Positions 35,946-44,978 of a stretch of 64,000 bases of DNA are shown in pieces (the stretch's first letter is position 1; each line of letters begins with the position of its first letter). Position numbers and translations under genes: made by a program. The notes beneath the pieces are model-generated. The model was not told the origin of the DNA. It searched no databases and saw only the letters and a list, made by a program, of their open reading frames with translations. The DNA comes from Porticoccus sp964276025 (GTDB taxonomy: Bacteria > Pseudomonadota > Gammaproteobacteria > Pseudomonadales > Porticoccaceae), in contig CAXYDD010000002.1 in NCBI GenBank assembly GCA_964276025.1, positions 62,001-126,000 of the forward strand, in the 5' to 3' direction.

Positions 35946-36257
35946 TTAATTTAAATTTTTATCTTTAAAATTAGAATCTTTAATTGGTTGTACCAAAACC
36001 CAAGGTTTTATAACTATAGACCATAACATTGCTTCGCCATCAAGCCATGATTGGGCTTGCCGATCACTTACTCTGTAAATCATATTTTCTGACATCCATT
36101 CTTCAATTTGAATTTTATTATCTAAGGAAATCTCCAAACCTACATCGATCAAATCTAATTTAGAAGACACATAAATAGCTGTACCATTCGCAAAAAATAC
36201 CTCTAGCTCTTTCCAAGAAATTTTGGCTGTCTGTCTATTTAATTCATTTCGATCCAT
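35946..36257 (-). CDS. DUF2288 family protein
   Basis: A 103-residue soluble protein matching the DUF2288 pattern: ETAKISWKEL-like start (RQTAKISWKELEVFFANG), DLIDVGLEISLDN, then AQSWLDGEAMLWSIVIKPWVLVQP. The family is common in pseudomonads and other gammaproteobacteria and has no known function. The ATG at 36257 is preferred over a TTG at 36269. It is alone between scoA and the flavoprotein gene. Confidence 0.85.
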   Translation of the reverse strand: MDRNELNRQTAKISWKELEVFFANGTAIYVSSKLDLIDVGLEISLDNKIQIEEWMSENMIYRVSDRQAQSWLDGEAMLWSIVIKPWVLVQPIKDSNFKDKNLN

Positions 36258-36325
36258 TCTATAATCCAATATGATTATTTGAAAATATATTTTACGGCTC
36301 TCAAAGTATGAAGATTATAAGAAAT

Positions 36326-37510
36326 CTAAACGACCTCTCCTGCAATATAACCAGATGCCCATGCCCACTGAAAATTAAAACCTCCAAGATGGCCAGTCAC
36401 ATCTAATACTTCGCCAATAAAATATAGATCTTTTTCTTTCTTACTTTCCATTGTCTTAGACGAAATATCACAAGTATCAATACCTCCGAGTGTAACCTCA
36501 GCGGTACGGTAACCTTCTGTTCCAGATGGCCTTAATTTCCAATTTTGTATTTTACCAGAAAGGTCTTCTAATAATAGCTTCGGGAGTTCAGCGATTGGTG
36601 TTTCTTTTTTATCTGGCCACCACATATTTTGTAGCTCTATGACTAATTTTTTTGGTAAAAATGGATATAAAGCTGACCTTAAAAGCATCTTTGGTTGCTT
36701 TTGTTTTTGCTCCGATAAAAGCTTCATACAATCTACTGCAGGTAAAAGATTAATTTCTATTTCATCGCCCTCCTTCCAATAGCTTGATATTTGAAGCACT
36801 GCTGGCCCACTTAAACCACGATGAGTAAACAATATGTTTTCATAGAATTCATGTTTATTTAAAGAAAGGCGAGCGTATGAAGATACGCCAGATAGTTTAT
36901 CTGACATCAGCTTAAATTTGTCTGTAAAAACAAAGGGCACCAAAGCAGGCCGAAGTGTGGTGATCTTATGTCCAAATGTTTTGGCTATTTCGTAACCAAA
37001 ATCAGTGCCTCCCAGTGTTGGAACAGAAAGCCCGCCTGTTGCTACAACTAGTGACTTAGCTTTGAATTTCTCCCTGCATGTATTAATTATGAAGCGCTCT
37101 TTATGTTCGTATTTTTCAATAGTACAGTCTGTTTTTATTGTTACTTGAAATTTTTTTGCTTCAGCAAGCAACATGTTCAGTATATCTTTTGAGGAATTGT
37201 TGCAAAATAATTGGCCGAATGCTTTTTCGTGGTAACTAATGCCATGCTTACGGACTAATTCTATAAAATCATTATTTGTATAACGACTTAAGGCTGACTT
37301 ACAGAAGTTTAAATTATTTGATAAAAACTTATCTGTATCCATCTCAAGATTGGTGAAGTTACAACGACCACCACCAGACATAAGTATTTTTTTACCAGGC
37401 CTATTCGATATTTCTATAACTAAGACTCTGCGACCTCGCTTTGCGGCTGTAATGGCACACATTAGACCGGCGGCACCAGCACCAATTATTACTACATCCC
37501 ATACGTCCAA
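36326..37510 (-). CDS. Flavoprotein of the HI0933/YhiN family
   Basis: A 394-residue FAD-binding oxidoreductase-like protein. The dinucleotide fold opens VVIIGAGAAGLMCAITAA with GAGAAG at residues 10-15, followed by GKKILMSGGGRCNFTN and, near the end, GEVLDVTGHLGGFNFQWAWASG, which are signatures of the family. Its reaction is unknown. GGAGG followed by five T and then TTG at 37510 marks the start; an upstream ATG at 37522 overlaps the ribosome site. Confidence 0.88.
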   Translation of the reverse strand: MDVWDVVIIGAGAAGLMCAITAAKRGRRVLVIEISNRPGKKILMSGGGRCNFTNLEMDTDKFLSNNLNFCKSALSRYTNNDFIELVRKHGISYHEKAFGQLFCNNSSKDILNMLLAEAKKFQVTIKTDCTIEKYEHKERFIINTCREKFKAKSLVVATGGLSVPTLGGTDFGYEIAKTFGHKITTLRPALVPFVFTDKFKLMSDKLSGVSSYARLSLNKHEFYENILFTHRGLSGPAVLQISSYWKEGDEIEINLLPAVDCMKLLSEQKQKQPKMLLRSALYPFLPKKLVIELQNMWWPDKKETPIAELPKLLLEDLSGKIQNWKLRPSGTEGYRTAEVTLGGIDTCDISSKTMESKKEKDLYFIGEVLDVTGHLGGFNFQWAWASGYIAGEVV

Positions 37511-37612
37511 AAAAACCTCCATAAAAAAATATTACTATTTCGAGAGATATCAAAAAATTGCTTAAACCATTATATTTTCAAAATTACATGAAATCCTTAT
37601 ATAAATATTCGT

Positions 37613-37882
37613 TTAGCTTTTAGTGGTACTTATCATTGATATTTTTTGGCTCCTACTTAAAGATTTTATCTCAGCTTCACGTTTAGATGCGGTACTACGG
37701 TCATGCCCATCCTCTAGATAAACTATTTTTTTTGGCTTCCTTCCCTGAAAATACCTAGCTCCCCCTTTGTGATTCAAATGCTGCTGAAATCGACGCTCGA
37801 CATCGGTAGTGATTCCCGTATAAAGAGATTCATCATTAGACTCAATAATGTAAACGTACCAGTTTTTTTCAGATTTAAGCAT
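37613..37882 (-). CDS. GIY-YIG nuclease family protein (YhbQ/UPF0213-like)
   Basis: An 89-residue single-domain GIY-YIG protein: YVYIIESNDESLYTGIT supplies the GIY-YIG-like strands, followed by the arginine in ERRFQQH and the acidic residue in SKREAEIKSLS. Such proteins cut DNA and act in repair-like roles, often with little sequence preference. The ATG at 37882 overlaps the stop of the SprT gene (TGATG), so the two genes are coupled. Confidence 0.88.
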   Translation of the reverse strand: MLKSEKNWYVYIIESNDESLYTGITTDVERRFQQHLNHKGGARYFQGRKPKKIVYLEDGHDRSTASKREAEIKSLSRSQKISMISTTKS

Positions 37883-38469
37883 CAATGTTCCATTGAGAAG
37901 TTAAGCTTACTGTGACAGATAGTGCAAAGATAACTAGCCTGATTATTTAAACATTTATTATGTCTGCGAATGCCTAATTGATGAATCATACAGCTACAAT
38001 AATATTTAAATTTTCTATACCTGCGTGTCGGTATGCCTTCCATATTAAAATTAATAGTCACAGTATTATTTGCTCCAAAATTCTCCATGATGGCTTTCCA
38101 TTCTGGGCCATGTGGTTTCAATTTGTTCCCATAAATACACCTAGCTAAATAATGTGCCACCTCATGCGGAACAGTAACCATGAAATTTTCTTCATAATGT
38201 TTAGCGAAGATCCAAGGGTTATAACGGATCAATCCTAGCTTATCTTTTTTATTCATAGCCGAAGACTTCCACCTATACATACCTGCGCTCCTTCCACTCA
38301 AGTTAAAAAGGACAGGAATCAAATCAAACTTTTTATTAAACAATTGTGAACCGATTTGGATATAATGATAGGTGTGCTTAATAACGTCTCGCTGCATTTT
38401 CCAATCTATCGGAGCTATTATGTCGTTAGCTTTTTTTACTGATAAATTAGCAGTAGATAAATTAGGCAT
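37882..38469 (-). CDS. sprT: SprT-family zinc metalloprotease-like protein
   Basis: A 195-residue protein with the HExxH site PHEVAHY (His102, Glu103, His106) and a C-terminal zinc-ribbon-like region (CSC ... CTICHSKL). SprT-type proteins resemble the eukaryotic SPRTN protease for DNA-protein crosslinks; the bacterial role is little known. It is coupled to the GIY-YIG gene, which suggests a shared DNA-related job, by inference only. ATG start at 38469. Confidence 0.88.
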   Translation of the reverse strand: MPNLSTANLSVKKANDIIAPIDWKMQRDVIKHTYHYIQIGSQLFNKKFDLIPVLFNLSGRSAGMYRWKSSAMNKKDKLGLIRYNPWIFAKHYEENFMVTVPHEVAHYLARCIYGNKLKPHGPEWKAIMENFGANNTVTINFNMEGIPTRRYRKFKYYCSCMIHQLGIRRHNKCLNNQASYLCTICHSKLNFSMEH

Positions 38470-38535
38470 GAAATTAGCTCGAAATTTAAAATATTAGAAT
38501 TATTTGTATGATAACTCTTAAATGCGCTGGAAAAA

Positions 38536-39369
38536 ATGTCTGATTCTATGATATATGATTTGCATTCACACACTAACTTCTCAGATGGTCTTCTTGATCC
38601 TCCAGAGTTAATCGATAGAGCGATAAAAATGGGGGTAGATGCCCTAGCAATAACAGATCATGATACTATCTCAGCCTTCGAACATATCGATATACAAAAT
38701 AATCATTCGATTAAAATTATTCCAGGAATAGAATTTTCTACTAGCTGGAAAAAAATTAATATACATGTCCTTGGACTAAACCTTAAACTTGAAAGTGTTG
38801 CCTTAAAAAAAGGGGTCAGCTTTCAAAAAGAAGCAAGATCACGAAGAGCAGTCTTGATTGCTGAGAAGCTAAGTGATATGGGGTTTAAGGGATCTTTAGA
38901 AGGAGCATTTAACATAGCAAAAAATGAAAATATTGGGCGACCCCACTTTGCGCAATATCTAGTAAATATTGGTGCTGTTAACAATATTGATCAAGCTTTT
39001 AGGAAATATCTTGGTGCAGGGAAGCCTGGCGATATTAAAAGCTTTTGGGCAGATCTTCCCCAGATTGTTGCATGGATAAAAGAGGCTGGAGGTACCGCAG
39101 TGCTTGCTCATCCTAAAAAATATAAATTAACTAGAAATAAGCTAAAATATCTACTTGATGATTTCATATTAGCTGGAGGTCAAGCAATAGAGGTTATTTC
39201 GGGAAATCAAAATCCGGAAATTACAAAAGATTTAGCAAATTTATGTTTAGAAAAAAAATTACTCGCATCATGTGGATCTGACTTTCATAGGCCTGGACAA
39301 TCTTGGGCTGAGCTTGGGAATATTCCTAGACTCCCGTCATCATGTATCCCTGTTTGGGATACATGGTAG
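38536..39369 (+). CDS. PHP-domain phosphoesterase (RNase AM/YciV type)
   Basis: A 277-residue metal-dependent phosphoesterase. The metal-binding motifs are in order: YDLHSHTNFSDG, ALAITDHDTIS, AVLAHPKKY and SCGSDFHRPG. YciV (RNase AM) releases mononucleotides from short RNA and dephosphorylates 3',5'-bisphosphonucleotides, a sulfur-assimilation by-product. ATG at 38536 is preceded by GGA; a second ATG four codons on is possible. Confidence 0.88.
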   Translation: MSDSMIYDLHSHTNFSDGLLDPPELIDRAIKMGVDALAITDHDTISAFEHIDIQNNHSIKIIPGIEFSTSWKKINIHVLGLNLKLESVALKKGVSFQKEARSRRAVLIAEKLSDMGFKGSLEGAFNIAKNENIGRPHFAQYLVNIGAVNNIDQAFRKYLGAGKPGDIKSFWADLPQIVAWIKEAGGTAVLAHPKKYKLTRNKLKYLLDDFILAGGQAIEVISGNQNPEITKDLANLCLEKKLLASCGSDFHRPGQSWAELGNIPRLPSSCIPVWDTW

Positions 39370-39427
39370 TACTGACGAGCGCTAATATAAGTGTTACAAT
39401 AAAAATTATAAAATATGGTGAAAAATT

Positions 39428-39745
39428 GTGAATAAAATACCCTCCAAAGCAGATATTAGAGATGAGCTCCAACGACAGATAGATGCATTTACCTGCCAAG
39501 GAGGAACCATTCAACAGATAGATAAAGGAGTTACTGGCCGAGAGAGTCCTCAAGCAAGCTTAAAAACCCCATTATTCAATGAGCCAAAAATAAATCGTAC
39601 TCCAATGACAGAGGTAATTGCAGCTATAGACTCAAGAAAACAAACTAAATCAAGCTCAAAAAAAACAGTTAAAAGCACATCTAAAGAAAAAATAATATAT
39701 GATGATTTTGGTGATCCGGTGCGAAAAGTATGGATAAACCCCTAG
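39428..39745 (+). CDS. Conserved small protein of unknown function
   Basis: A 105-residue basic protein. Its N-terminal half (IRDELQRQIDAFTCQGGTIQ followed by QIDKGVTG) resembles a small, widespread gammaproteobacterial family that I cannot name with certainty. The middle is low-complexity Lys/Ser/Thr (SSKKTVKSTSKEK) and the last 15 residues are IIYDDFGDPVRKVWINP-like. No signal peptide or membrane segment. GTG start at 39428 with GGTG seven bases upstream. It lies between the PHP phosphoesterase and ogt on the same strand, probably in one transcript. Confidence 0.65.
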   Translation: MNKIPSKADIRDELQRQIDAFTCQGGTIQQIDKGVTGRESPQASLKTPLFNEPKINRTPMTEVIAAIDSRKQTKSSSKKTVKSTSKEKIIYDDFGDPVRKVWINP

Positions 39746-39803
39746 AATTCAAGTCTTATATCAGATTTATTAAAAACTCCTAAAATTGATAAATAACTAC
39801 GAT

Positions 39804-40268
39804 ATGTATACTGATTTTTTAGATACACCTCTTGGGGTAATTAAAATACAGGCGACACGCCATGAAATAGTAAAAGTTGTATTCAATAGTAAGAAAGAAC
39901 ACCTACTTTCAAGCAGTCTGACCCTCAAGTGCAAAAAACAACTAACTGAATATTTTCTAGGGAAACGCATGAAGTTTTCGCTACCTTTAGCTACTCAGGG
40001 AACTATTTTTCAAAATTTAATATGGGATGAAATTCAAAATATTAATTTTGGCCTATGCGTCACTTATAAAGATATAGCATGTTCAATAAACAATCCAAGG
40101 GCTGCACGTGCTGTTGGTAATGCTTTAAATAAAAATCCTATTAATATAATTATTCCTTGTCACAGGGTCATTAGGGAAGATGGAAGATCGATACATTATG
40201 CTGGTGGAATAAAAAATAAATTATGGCTAATCAACCATGAAGCTAGTATTAGAAATATATTAGACTAA
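39804..40268 (+). CDS. ogt: Methylated-DNA--protein-cysteine methyltransferase
   Basis: Repairs O6-methylguanine by suicidal transfer of the methyl group to a cysteine. The 154-residue protein has the acceptor motif IIPCHRV with Cys119, the arginine-finger region ARAVGNALNKNP and the upstream FQNLIWDEIQNI segment. No Ada-type N-terminal domain, so it is the Ogt form. ATG at 39804 is preferred over a TTG at 39786; neither has a strong ribosome site, and low expression or coupling to the previous gene is plausible. Confidence 0.93.
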   Translation: MYTDFLDTPLGVIKIQATRHEIVKVVFNSKKEHLLSSSLTLKCKKQLTEYFLGKRMKFSLPLATQGTIFQNLIWDEIQNINFGLCVTYKDIACSINNPRAARAVGNALNKNPINIIIPCHRVIREDGRSIHYAGGIKNKLWLINHEASIRNILD

Positions 40269-40316
40269 GCATGTGTTATAATTACATATATCTTATATCA
40301 AAAGGCAGCTCATATA

Positions 40317-41504
40317 ATGTGGTTATTTAAAGCTGAATTAAAGTTTCCATTAATCACAACAAAACTATATTTTTCATCTATATTTATTCTTTTGTTTCTT
40401 TTTATATCTTCCCCAGCCCTTGCCAGTTTCCCTTTAAAGGGACTTATGCTCAAAGCAAATGACACAATGTGGTTATCAGTTGGGGGTGGGCTTAGATTTC
40501 AAACAGCTACTCGTAATAGTGATGCTGATGATAGCTCAGAGTTCACAATTAATAGTATGCGATTATATATATCCGGTCAGCTTCATGAATATTTTAAATT
40601 TAATATTAATACAGAGAAATATGAAGGTGACTCAATGATGACTATTGATGCCCTTTTAAAGTTTGAATTCAATAGTTCCGCAAATCTTTGGTTAGGTAGA
40701 ACACTTGTACCCTCTGATCGCCCCGGTTTAAATGGCCCATATTCTGGCTTGACATGGAATCAATACCGTCAACCTTTATTCTCGGCTGATTATGATGGTC
40801 CCGCTGGACAGCTAGGACGCAGTGAAGGAGGAGTATTTTGGGGAACAAAAGAAAGATTTCAGTATTTACTAGGCGTATTTGAGGGGCTAGAAAATGATTA
40901 TGGTAATACCTCTAATCACTTTTTATATGCTGGGCGCCTAGCCTATAACTTTTTAAATATAGAACCTCAACCCGGACACTACTATACAAGTGGAACCTAT
41001 TACGGATCTCAAGGTAATATTTTAACAGCCGCTGTTACTCTTCAATCACAAAATGATGGTACAGGCAGTAAATCTGAATCGGGGGATTTTTCGGGGTATG
41101 CTTTTGATATTTTTTCTGAAAGGGTCATGTTAAATGAAGGGGTAATTAACTTTGAAGCCGGCTACAAAGAAATAGAGTCAGACTTTACTTTTGCAAGAAG
41201 ACCGCAAGATATAACAGAAAAATGTTTTTGCCTTTTTGATGGAGATACATTTTATATAACTGCAGGCTACTTAATTCCAGAAGTTATTGGTATTGGAAAG
41301 CTTCAGCCATATTTTCGTCACACAAAAAATAGTCCTGTTGATGCTAAAAATAGCGATACATCAGAGTGGGGCACCAACTATGTGATTGCTGACAGTAAAG
41401 CAAATGTCAATCTAAACTATACGCATGGTGATGCAAACGCCAGTGGCTACGCAGGTAAGAGGAGGGGCACTGTGACGCTTGGGCTTCAATTACAATTTTA
41501 CTAG
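40317..41504 (+). CDS. Outer-membrane beta-barrel protein, porin O/P-like
   Basis: A 395-residue secreted protein. Residues 1-37 form a long signal peptide with a hydrophobic core and cleavage after SPALA. The mature part has alternating strand patterns (LSVGGGLRFQTATRN, MRLYISGQLHEYFKFNINTE, LWLGRTLVPSDRPG) and ends LGLQLQFY with the C-terminal aromatic residue needed for outer-membrane assembly. The pattern is that of phosphate- or polyphosphate-selective type porins, but the substrate is unknown. A CFC triplet at about residue 305 is unusual for a porin. Its stop codon lies inside a hairpin shared with slyD. Confidence 0.75.
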   Translation: MWLFKAELKFPLITTKLYFSSIFILLFLFISSPALASFPLKGLMLKANDTMWLSVGGGLRFQTATRNSDADDSSEFTINSMRLYISGQLHEYFKFNINTEKYEGDSMMTIDALLKFEFNSSANLWLGRTLVPSDRPGLNGPYSGLTWNQYRQPLFSADYDGPAGQLGRSEGGVFWGTKERFQYLLGVFEGLENDYGNTSNHFLYAGRLAYNFLNIEPQPGHYYTSGTYYGSQGNILTAAVTLQSQNDGTGSKSESGDFSGYAFDIFSERVMLNEGVINFEAGYKEIESDFTFARRPQDITEKCFCLFDGDTFYITAGYLIPEVIGIGKLQPYFRHTKNSPVDAKNSDTSEWGTNYVIADSKANVNLNYTHGDANASGYAGKRRGTVTLGLQLQFY

Positions 41505-41519
41505 CATGCTCATGCTAGT
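41500..41519. terminator. Hairpin containing both stop codons of the convergent porin-like and FKBP genes
   Basis: A perfect inverted repeat with 9-base arms (41500-41508 and 41511-41519) and a 2-base centre. The TAG stop of the porin-like gene (41502-41504) and the TAG stop of the FKBP gene (41515-41517) are the same trinucleotide on opposite strands within the two arms. T-runs beside it are short (TTTT), so it would be a weak bidirectional terminator or an RNA end-stabiliser. Confidence 0.6.
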
Positions 41520-41991
41520 GAGTGATTTTAGGAAGAGGTGCTCCTTGTTTGAGTTCCTCAAATGTTGCTTCACGAACTTCCATGATTTCTATGTCAAAGG
41601 TTAAAGTTTTTCCTGCTAGGGGGTGATTAAAGTCAATGTCGACATTAAATTTGCCGACTTTTGCAACAGTTACCGGGCGAGTGCCCTCAACTGTTTTTAA
41701 GGGAACTACCATTCCTGGTTCTAGCTTACCCTCTTGACCAATACTTTTTCTTGAAACCCTTAGCCTATTCTTAAGGTTTAATCGCCCATAAGCCATATCT
41801 GGCTGAAGTGTGATGCTATAATTATCGCCAGTCTCTTTTCCAGACATCGAATGCTCTAAAGTTTCAATCATATTTTTGTGTCCGTATAAAAAATTACTCG
41901 GCTCTTTTCCTACTGAGCTTTCTACAACCTCTCCCTTTTCATCTGTCATTTTATGATGGAAGGTTACAACACTATCTTTTGCGATCTTCAT
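41515..41991 (-). CDS. FKBP-type peptidyl-prolyl isomerase (SlyD/FkpB-like)
   Basis: A 158-residue FKBP with an insert-in-flap domain: VVTFHHKMTDEKGEVVESS and SNFLYGHKNMIETLE form the first FKBP part, the insert covers about residues 65-120, and DFNHPLAGKTLTFDIEIMEVREAT closes the barrel. It isomerises prolyl bonds and aids folding in the cytoplasm. It lacks the metal-binding His/Cys-rich tail of enteric SlyD, so FkpB is an alternative name. Single gene with its own ATG at 41991. Confidence 0.88.
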   Translation of the reverse strand: MKIAKDSVVTFHHKMTDEKGEVVESSVGKEPSNFLYGHKNMIETLEHSMSGKETGDNYSITLQPDMAYGRLNLKNRLRVSRKSIGQEGKLEPGMVVPLKTVEGTRPVTVAKVGKFNVDIDFNHPLAGKTLTFDIEIMEVREATFEELKQGAPLPKITH

Positions 41992-42070
41992 ATTTACCTT
42001 ATCCTTAATTTATTCTTACATAACAATTTAACTTTATATTTTCACATCAGGGATATCTAGTTGATTCAAT

Positions 42071-42862
42071 CTATATTTTTGCTGGATATACCTGATAAAA
42101 TCCATTCGAGCAGGACACCTTTAATGGAATACCAAAAAACTCCGATATCTTATCATCTGTGAAAAGAGATTCCTTTTTGCCATCATCAAAGATTTTACCC
42201 TCTCTAATCAATATCACTCTCTGAATTTCTGGAGGTATTTCGTTAATATGATGGGTGGCCAATAAAATAGTTTTTCCACTACAAAGTAACTCTCGAATAA
42301 TTTTGAGGTACTGATGAGTTGCTCTGATGTCTAAACCACTTGTTGGTTCATCTAAAATCAAATGGTCTGGATTATGAATTAAAGCCCGACCCAATAAGCA
42401 AATACGTTGCTGGCCAGTTGACATTTGCCGATAGCGGCGATTAGCTAAATCTTGAATACCTAAATATTCTAATATTTTTTTTCCGCGCTTAAGTTCCGAA
42501 TCGGTAATCTCTTGATGAGAAAACAAACCGATCGAATTATGTAGCCCAGAAATAATAACCCCCAGACCACTAATATCAGGAACAAACATAGTCTGTAAGT
42601 CAGCAGAAATTAGTCCAATTTTTTTTCTAAGACCCCATAGAGTTGGGAGCTTTTTGCCTAAAATTTTTACAAAAGAACCCTCTTTTGCAACTGGATATAT
42701 TTCCCGAGATAAAAGTTTAAGCAAAGAGCTTTTACCTGCTCCATTTGGACCAATGATAACCGCACTTTCTCCACATTTTACAGAAAGGGTAAATTTATCG
42801 AAGACTTTTTTTTCATCTCGATAAACTGTTGCATTAAATATATCTAAAAGTTTTTTTTTCAT
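42071..42862 (-). CDS. ABC transporter ATP-binding protein, stand-alone
   Basis: A 263-residue ABC ATPase with Walker A GPNGAGKSS, signature MSTGQQRICLLGRALIHNPDHLILDEPTSG (shown as signature STGQQ and Walker B LILDEP) and switch histidine ATHH. No permease or binding-protein gene lies beside it. The pattern resembles YlmA/ModF-like ATPases of unknown partner. It lies 43 bases after lipA... in the same direction but downstream of it, and might share its transcript. Confidence 0.82.
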   Translation of the reverse strand: MKKKLLDIFNATVYRDEKKVFDKFTLSVKCGESAVIIGPNGAGKSSLLKLLSREIYPVAKEGSFVKILGKKLPTLWGLRKKIGLISADLQTMFVPDISGLGVIISGLHNSIGLFSHQEITDSELKRGKKILEYLGIQDLANRRYRQMSTGQQRICLLGRALIHNPDHLILDEPTSGLDIRATHQYLKIIRELLCSGKTILLATHHINEIPPEIQRVILIREGKIFDDGKKESLFTDDKISEFFGIPLKVSCSNGFYQVYPAKI

Positions 42863-42905
42863 CAGTAGATCTTTATAATTATAAGTTTCAATTTATAATT
42901 ATTTT

Positions 42906-43886
42906 TTAGTTTATTTTCTCGCCTCTCGCTTGTTTATCGGCATGGTAAGAGGATCTAACTAATGGTCCAGAAGCTACATGATTAAAACCGATATGATGTC
43001 CATATTCTGCATATTCAGCGAATTCATCTGGATGAACAAAACGATCTACGGGAAGATGATTCTTAGAAGGTTGAAGATATTGGCCAATTGTGACCATATC
43101 TACATTATTAGCTTTAAGGTCATCTAGTGTTTTTATCAGCTCTTCTTTAGTCTCGCCTAATCCTACCATTAGCCCAGATTTTGTAGGTATATTAGGGTTA
43201 TAATATTTATAATCGTTTAACAACTTAAGGGACCAATCATAATTAGCACCTGGTCTCGCCTCACGATAAAGTCGAGAGACAGTCTCCATATTATGATTAA
43301 AAACATCTGGGGGCGTTGAAGAAAGAATTTCTAATGCTATTTTCATTCTTCCACGAAAGTCAGGGACAAGTACCTCAACTTTAAGATCGGGGCTTAGGTT
43401 CTTTGACTCTCGAATACAGTTCGCAAAATGTTGCGCGCCGCCATCTCTCAAGTCATCTCTATCGACAGAAGTAACCACAACATATTTTAATTTCATTTCA
43501 TGAATAGCTTCAGCTAAACTTCTTGGCTCATCTAGGTCAAGATTATTTGGTTTACCATGGCCTACATCGCAAAAAGGGCAGCGTCGAGTACATATTTCAC
43601 CCATAATCATGAATGTCGCAGTGCCGTTACCAAAACATTCACTGAGATTTGGGCAAGCTGCTTCCTCGCAAACTGTAGATAACTTATTTTTGCGGAGAAT
43701 ATTTTTAATTGTTTGTACTTTTGGTGAGGAGGAGACTCGGATTCTCATCCATTCTGGTTTACGCAAAATATTTACGCTGGGAATTACTTTAACAGGTATG
43801 CGTTCTACTTTTTCGGCACTCCGTAATTTTTCACCCTTTTTTATTCGTCTTGTTCGCTGGGGAGGATTAATATTGAGGTCTGTCAT
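42906..43886 (-). CDS. lipA: Lipoyl synthase
   Basis: Radical SAM enzyme that inserts two sulfurs into octanoyl chains to make lipoate. The 326-residue protein has the auxiliary-cluster cysteines Cys73, Cys78 and Cys84 (CEEAACPNLSEC) and the SAM-cluster cysteines Cys99, Cys103 and Cys106 (CTRRCPFC), then VVTSVDRDDL and the C-terminal RSSYHAD with the cluster-ligating serine. It follows lipB by 80 bases in the conserved order dacA-ybeD-lipB-lipA. Lipoate is needed by 2-oxoacid dehydrogenases and by glycine cleavage. Confidence 0.97.
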   Translation of the reverse strand: MTDLNINPPQRTRRIKKGEKLRSAEKVERIPVKVIPSVNILRKPEWMRIRVSSSPKVQTIKNILRKNKLSTVCEEAACPNLSECFGNGTATFMIMGEICTRRCPFCDVGHGKPNNLDLDEPRSLAEAIHEMKLKYVVVTSVDRDDLRDGGAQHFANCIRESKNLSPDLKVEVLVPDFRGRMKIALEILSSTPPDVFNHNMETVSRLYREARPGANYDWSLKLLNDYKYYNPNIPTKSGLMVGLGETKEELIKTLDDLKANNVDMVTIGQYLQPSKNHLPVDRFVHPDEFAEYAEYGHHIGFNHVASGPLVRSSYHADKQARGEKIN

Positions 43887-43966
43887 AACTTAGCGCCAAG
43901 AAATTTGAAGAATTAAGTTTGTAATATATTTGTTCTGAGTGATACTAAAACACTTAAATTAGTAGT

Positions 43967-44647
43967 CTAATCTAACTTAGTTTCAGTCTCATAATTATTA
44001 TACCCTAATTTTTTTGCAAGAATATCTGCCAAGTAGTTTCTGATGTCTGCTGAAGAAAATTTTTCTTCAGCTATATCAGAAATTTGTGTCATCTCTACAT
44101 TCAAGCCACAAGGATTTATTCTTAACCAGGGTTCAAGGTCCATGTCTACATTCAAATTAAATCCATGGTAACTGCAACCATGACGTATCCTCAACCCTAA
44201 AGAGGAAATTTTTTTTACACCAACTAGATCTTTTTTAGTATTTCCTACAAAAACGCCGGGGGATTTAATATTAGTTTGGCCATTTACTCCACAATATGCC
44301 AAGGTCTTTATTACTGAGCCTTCAATCATATTTACAAGATCCTTAACACCAATACCAAGTCGCTCTATGTCTACAAGCACATAACCAGTAATTTGACCTG
44401 GAGCATGATATGTTACATGACCCCCTCTATCAGTCTTTATAACAGGTATTTCCCCCGGTTGAATAATATAGCTGTTGTCACCCGCTTGGCCCTGTGTAAA
44501 TACTGGGAAGTGCTCTAAAAACCAAATCTCATCTGAGGTAATTTTCTCTCTCTTCGATGTAAATGACTTCATGCGCTCAAAAGTATCCTCATACTTCAAG
44601 CAACCTAGATGTCTAATAATTAAATTGGGAAGGGGTAGTTGAGGCAT
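43967..44647 (-). CDS. lipB: Octanoyl-[acyl carrier protein]:protein N-octanoyltransferase
   Basis: Transfers octanoyl from acyl carrier protein to lipoyl domains, the step before LipA. At 226 residues it has RGGHVTYHAPGQITGY, the catalytic lysine in KKISSLGLRI (Lys146) with HGCSYHG after it, and the acyl-accepting Cys180 in INPCG. It follows ybeD by ten bases. Confidence 0.96.
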   Translation of the reverse strand: MPQLPLPNLIIRHLGCLKYEDTFERMKSFTSKREKITSDEIWFLEHFPVFTQGQAGDNSYIIQPGEIPVIKTDRGGHVTYHAPGQITGYVLVDIERLGIGVKDLVNMIEGSVIKTLAYCGVNGQTNIKSPGVFVGNTKKDLVGVKKISSLGLRIRHGCSYHGFNLNVDMDLEPWLRINPCGLNVEMTQISDIAEEKFSSADIRNYLADILAKKLGYNNYETETKLD

Positions 44648-44657
44648 AAAAAATCAC

Positions 44658-44978
44658 TTATAAAACCATCTTAACCAAAGGATCAACCTTTAAATCTCTG
44701 AACAAGGACTTTAATTGATCAGGTCCAGTTGCAATTATAATTACAGTAATAGCCTGGAAGATTCCATTTTTACTATCTCTAACGGTAATTTTTGAATGTT
44801 CAAAGCCAGGTGAATGAGCCTCCATAACCTTAATTACTAATGTATATAGATCAGGGTCAGATTGGCCTATAATTTTTATAGGATATTCGCAAGGATACTT
44901 AATTTTTGGTGCCTGTTGAGTATCATCTATTTTTAGATTTTCTATAAATGGTAACTCTAAGTCATTTTGGTCACTCAT
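44658..44978 (-). CDS. ybeD: YbeD-like DUF493 protein
   Basis: A 106-residue ferredoxin-fold protein with the DUF493 pattern (YPCEYPIKIIG ... HSPGFEHSKITVRDSKNG ... VTIIIIATGPDQLKSLF-like core). It is a conserved companion of lipB and dacA with possible allosteric or ligand-binding function; its exact role is not settled. Its ATG overlaps the dacA stop codon (TAATG), so translation is coupled. Confidence 0.92.
   Translation of the reverse strand: MSDQNDLELPFIENLKIDDTQQAPKIKYPCEYPIKIIGQSDPDLYTLVIKVMEAHSPGFEHSKITVRDSKNGIFQAITVIIIATGPDQLKSLFRDLKVDPLVKMVL

Noticed and set aside
39326..39553. A 75-residue hydrophobic frame on the minus strand
   Set aside because: It is antisense to the PHP gene end and the small protein at 39428, both of which have better start and family support.
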